From assembly GCA_029834535.1 (NCBI GenBank), contig JAQMWT010000671.1, positions 248,001 through 312,000 on the forward strand: a stretch of 64,000 nucleotides of DNA. Reading direction: 5' to 3'. Shown here in pieces: positions 61,736 through 64,000 of this stretch; the first letter of the stretch is position 1; every line of letters begins with the position of its first letter. The position numbers and the translations under genes are program-made. Source of the stretch: Chrysophaeum taylorii. Taxonomy: Eukaryota; Sar; Pelagophyceae; Pelagomonadales; Pelagomonadaceae. The notes beneath the pieces are model-generated. The model did no database searches. It was not told the origin of the DNA and saw nothing but the letters and a program-made list of their open reading frames with translations.

Positions 61736-62881
61736 ATGTTGTGGTGGTTACTGATGGTTGTGTCGTCGTCTCAACAGCGGGGCGAGGTGGCGGTACGGCG
61801 ACGGCAACAACAACTTAGGAATCGGATCCGGTGGGAGAAACGGGTTGTTGCCGAGCACCTCGCCATGTCTCAGACGGCCGAGTCGGGCTTGGAACAAGCC
61901 GAAAACCTTGCGCGGTCTGGGCGCGCATCGGCGTTCCGGTTCGGGACGGTCCCGAAGGGACCCCGCGTCAACTTCGCGCCGGGCGAATTCCGCGCCGCCG
62001 CCCGCCACCTGTTCTTCGACCGCAAGCACAAGATCGTGTTGTGCGCGATCCCCAAGGTCGCCTGCACCGAGTTGATCAAGCTCGTCTACAGACTCTCCGG
62101 CGACGGCGCGTGGCGGTCCGAGCCGCATTTCCGAAACGACGCGCCGACCCTCGACAAGCTCGGGATGCGAGAGGCCTCGGCGGTGATGAACGATCCGACG
62201 TGGACCAAGGTCGTTTTTCTTAGAGATCCGTTGACGAGGCTCCTGTCGGCGTTCCTCGACAAATTTGTCGAGTCGCCGCGCCGCGGCCTCCACAGCAACT
62301 ACGGGATCAGGTTGTTCGGAAGAAGAATGGACTTCCGGAGGTTTGTGGAGGCCGTTGCCTCGAATCAGACTCGACGCGACGAGCCGTACGGTCTCCACCT
62401 CGGGACCAACGCGCACTGGAAGCCCCAGCGCTTTTCGTGTAGCTTGGAGAAGTTTGCGCACCACTTTCACTTCGTGGGGAGGTACGAAAACCTTAGGGAG
62501 CACTCGGAGAGCCTGCTCCGAGCGCTCGGGTTATGGGAGGATGTGGGAAAGACCGGCTGGGCTCCCCCGGTCCCGAACATCTCCCGCCCGCACCGCGACT
62601 CCCTCTTCGCCCGCGCGGCGGCCCACCGGACCGGCTCGGACCGACGCTTGGAAGACTACTATACCCCCGACCTCGAGCGAATGGCGAGGCAGGCCTACGC
62701 GATGGACTACGACTTCCTCGACGCCCTCGGGGCCGACGACCCCTCCGCGCCCCCCGTCTCGGGAGCTGACTGGGGGCCCCGCCGCCGCCTCCTCTGCGGT
62801 CTCGTCGACGATGGGACAACACCCTTTGGGCCCTACTGTACTACTACTGTGGAGGAGGAGGAGGGGGATTCGCAATCATAA
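61736..62881 (+). CDS. carbohydrate sulfotransferase, HNK-1/CHST8-14 type
   Basis: A 381-residue type II-like protein: a short hydrophobic N terminus (M-L-W-W-L-L-M-V-V) then a basic stem. The Sulfotransfer_2-type core shows C-A-I-P-K-V-A-C-T-E-L (103-113, 5'-phosphosulfate site), V-V-F-L-R-D-P-L-T-R-L-L-S-A-F (159-173, 3'-phosphate site) and V-G-R-Y-E-N-L (247-253). The spacing and sequence match Golgi enzymes such as HNK-1, chondroitin 4-O- and dermatan 4-O-sulfotransferases. It would move sulfate from PAPS onto a secreted glycan; the acceptor is unknown. The C terminus is acidic from GAG repeats. It follows the Cys-rich sulfotransferase-like gene on the same strand, 528 bp downstream. Confidence 0.87.
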   Translation: MLWWLLMVVSSSQQRGEVAVRRRQQQLRNRIRWEKRVVAEHLAMSQTAESGLEQAENLARSGRASAFRFGTVPKGPRVNFAPGEFRAAARHLFFDRKHKIVLCAIPKVACTELIKLVYRLSGDGAWRSEPHFRNDAPTLDKLGMREASAVMNDPTWTKVVFLRDPLTRLLSAFLDKFVESPRRGLHSNYGIRLFGRRMDFRRFVEAVASNQTRRDEPYGLHLGTNAHWKPQRFSCSLEKFAHHFHFVGRYENLREHSESLLRALGLWEDVGKTGWAPPVPNISRPHRDSLFARAAAHRTGSDRRLEDYYTPDLERMARQAYAMDYDFLDALGADDPSAPPVSGADWGPRRRLLCGLVDDGTTPFGPYCTTTVEEEEGDSQS

Positions 62882-62906
62882 ATTAATACATTATTAACGC
62901 CAAATT

Positions 62907-63047
62907 TAATAATAATAATAATAATAATAATACACATAATAATAAATAATACACATAATAATAACGTGGTGATTATTACTTATTTCTTTCTTCTTCTTTC
63001 CAACGGTCCTCAAAAAAGGCCTCGAGTAGTAGTAGTAGTAGTAGTAG
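62907..63047 (+). repeat. (AAT)n and (GTA)n microsatellites upstream of PTEN
   Basis: An (AAT) array (62907-62931) is followed by imperfect aataataaataatacacata repeats to about 62965. A (GTA) array lies at 63025-63047, about 50 bp before the PTEN start codon. Confidence 0.85.
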
Positions 63048-63098
63048 GACATTGGCGCTTCTTCCCGCAAAAAGCCCAGCCCAAGGAGAGAGGGACAT

Positions 63099-64000
63099 AT
63101 GGGCCTCCAGGAACGCGTCCGAGCGATGGTGTCGAAGAAGAAGCGGCGATTCCAGGAGGACGGGTTTGACCTGGATTTGACGTACGTGACTCCACGGATC
63201 ATCGCGATGGGTTTTCCCGCGAGCGACTTGGAGGGGGCGTACAGAAATAGCATCGACGACGTGCAGGCCTTCTTCGACTCGCACCACGGCGGGCACTACA
63301 GATTTTACAATCTGTGTTCCGAGAGGACATACCCGTCGGACCGGTTCCACGGCCAATTTGTGCGGTTTCCATTCGACGATCACAATCCGCCTCCTCTCGG
63401 GATGTTCTATTTCTTTTGTACGGACGTTGCCGAGTACCTCGCCGAGGCCGAGGAAAACGTGGTGGCGATCCACTGCAAGGCAGGCAAGGGCAGAACGGGG
63501 GTCATGATCTCAGCGTACTTGTTGTGGGCGCGGGAGTGGCGCACGCCCCGCGAGGCTATGCAGTTTTACGGTTTCGCCCGCACGAACAACCAAAAAGGAG
63601 TCACCATTCCGAGCCAGCGGCGCTTTGTCGAATACTTCGACCTCACCCTCCGCGAGAGTGACGACGGCGAAATCCGTTCCTCCTCCGAGGCGAAGGCCGC
63701 CGCCGCTCTTCGGGACGAGCCGCTCGACGACGACGACGACGACGACGACTCCTCTTTTCCGAGGACGCCGTGTCAGCTCGAAGACTCTGATTCGGAGGAC
63801 GAGAACCATCACTTCCATTCCGTCGGCATCCTCGCGCTCCCGTCCGGGACCGAGAACGACACGGCCGCCGCCGACGCCGTTCTCGAGTTGGAGGACGTGG
63901 AGACCGTCATGGACGGCCTAGCGCACCTCTGGCCGGACGAGTCTCGGAGGCCGCACCCGCGCAAAGCCCAGCGGCGCCTCAACCACGATTGGAACCGCCA
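63099..64000 (+). CDS. PTEN: PTEN phosphatase, 5' part (runs off the window)
   Basis: The frame is open from the ATG at 63099 to the window end, giving about 300 residues. The start includes the PIP2-binding N-terminal motif ([19 protein letters not shown]). This is followed by [22 protein letters not shown] and the active-site loop [12 protein letters not shown] (125-136, nucleophile C126). The [10 protein letters not shown] segment matches the TI loop. PTEN removes the 3-phosphate from PIP3, opposing PI3-kinase at the plasma membrane. After residue about 188, where animal PTEN enters its C2 domain, an acidic low-complexity insert begins (poly-Asp, S-E-D-E). No C2 domain has appeared by the window end. 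The ATG at 63126 is a possible alternative start but would cut the lipid-binding motif's lead-in. Confidence 0.93.
   Translation, partial: MGLQERVRAMVSKKKRRFQEDGFDLDLTYVTPRIIAMGFPASDLEGAYRNSIDDVQAFFDSHHGGHYRFYNLCSERTYPSDRFHGQFVRFPFDDHNPPPLGMFYFFCTDVAEYLAEAEENVVAIHCKAGKGRTGVMISAYLLWAREWRTPREAMQFYGFARTNNQKGVTIPSQRRFVEYFDLTLRESDDGEIRSSSEAKAAAALRDEPLDDDDDDDDSSFPRTPCQLEDSDSEDENHHFHSVGILALPSGTENDTAAADAVLELEDVETVMDGLAHLWPDESRRPHPRKAQRRLNHDWNR

Noticed and set aside
1-64000. tRNA genes
   Set aside because: Scanning by eye for GGTTCGAATCC-type B boxes on both strands gave only matches inside protein-coding sequence; a covariance search would be decisive.

Overview
This is nuclear DNA of a unicellular eukaryote. 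It carries an ATRX-type SNF2 protein, the Pol III factor BRF1, PTEN, a p24 (TMED) cargo receptor, an organelle-type translation factor IF-2 and Cys-loop receptor channels. Coding parts are GC-rich, nearly every gene is one uninterrupted reading frame, and in-frame trinucleotide runs are common. One gene has a clear 44-nt intron. The style fits a small marine alga such as a pelagophyte-like stramenopile or a haptophyte. That placement is inference; no marker gene in the window fixes it.

Layout. 0.8-1.8 kb: a DUF2778/Tlde1-like domain of bacterial character beside a small repeat-bearing membrane ORF. 2.7-7.6 kb (-): ATRX-like remodeller with ADD, FHA-like and SNF2 parts. 8.5-19.1 kb: p24 receptor (+), SLC49-like transporter (-), HAD nucleotidase (+), PH/coiled-coil protein (+) and a ZNG1-type zinc GTPase (-). 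19.3-22.2 kb: a G-rich minisatellite with one inverted unit, then a decayed second COG0523 GTPase gene of bacterial type. 23.6-33.1 kb: two paralogous Cys-loop channels, each with an EF-hand in the M3-M4 loop, separated by 6.3 kb of repeat-rich gene-free DNA. 33.5 kb: a two-exon LRR-like gene. 35.1-38.9 kb: a secreted fusion of a GT41 (OGT-like) and a GT4-like glycosyltransferase. 40.3-43.8 kb: IF-2 (+) and a coiled-coil gene (-) whose stop codons are 1 nt apart. 45.6-50.1 kb: BRF1 (-), divergent from an RP2-like TBCC-domain gene (+); the stop codon of the latter overlaps the start codon of an Asp-hydroxylase/sulfotransferase fusion. 50.2-52.2 kb (-): a frame-disrupted coiled-coil gene with an exact 89-bp tandem duplication. 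52.6-62.9 kb: three more sulfotransferase-like genes separated by a long gene-free tract. 63.1-64.0 kb: the 5' part of PTEN, cut by the window end.

Themes. Four sulfotransferase-fold genes and one double glycosyltransferase suggest heavy investment in secreted or Golgi glycan sulfation. The two channels join a ligand-gated pore, with an anion-type PAR motif, to a cytosolic calcium sensor. They are the best candidates here for an undescribed system. The gene-free tracts are full of tetranucleotide arrays, and they hold diverged dispersed repeats and possible transposon relics.
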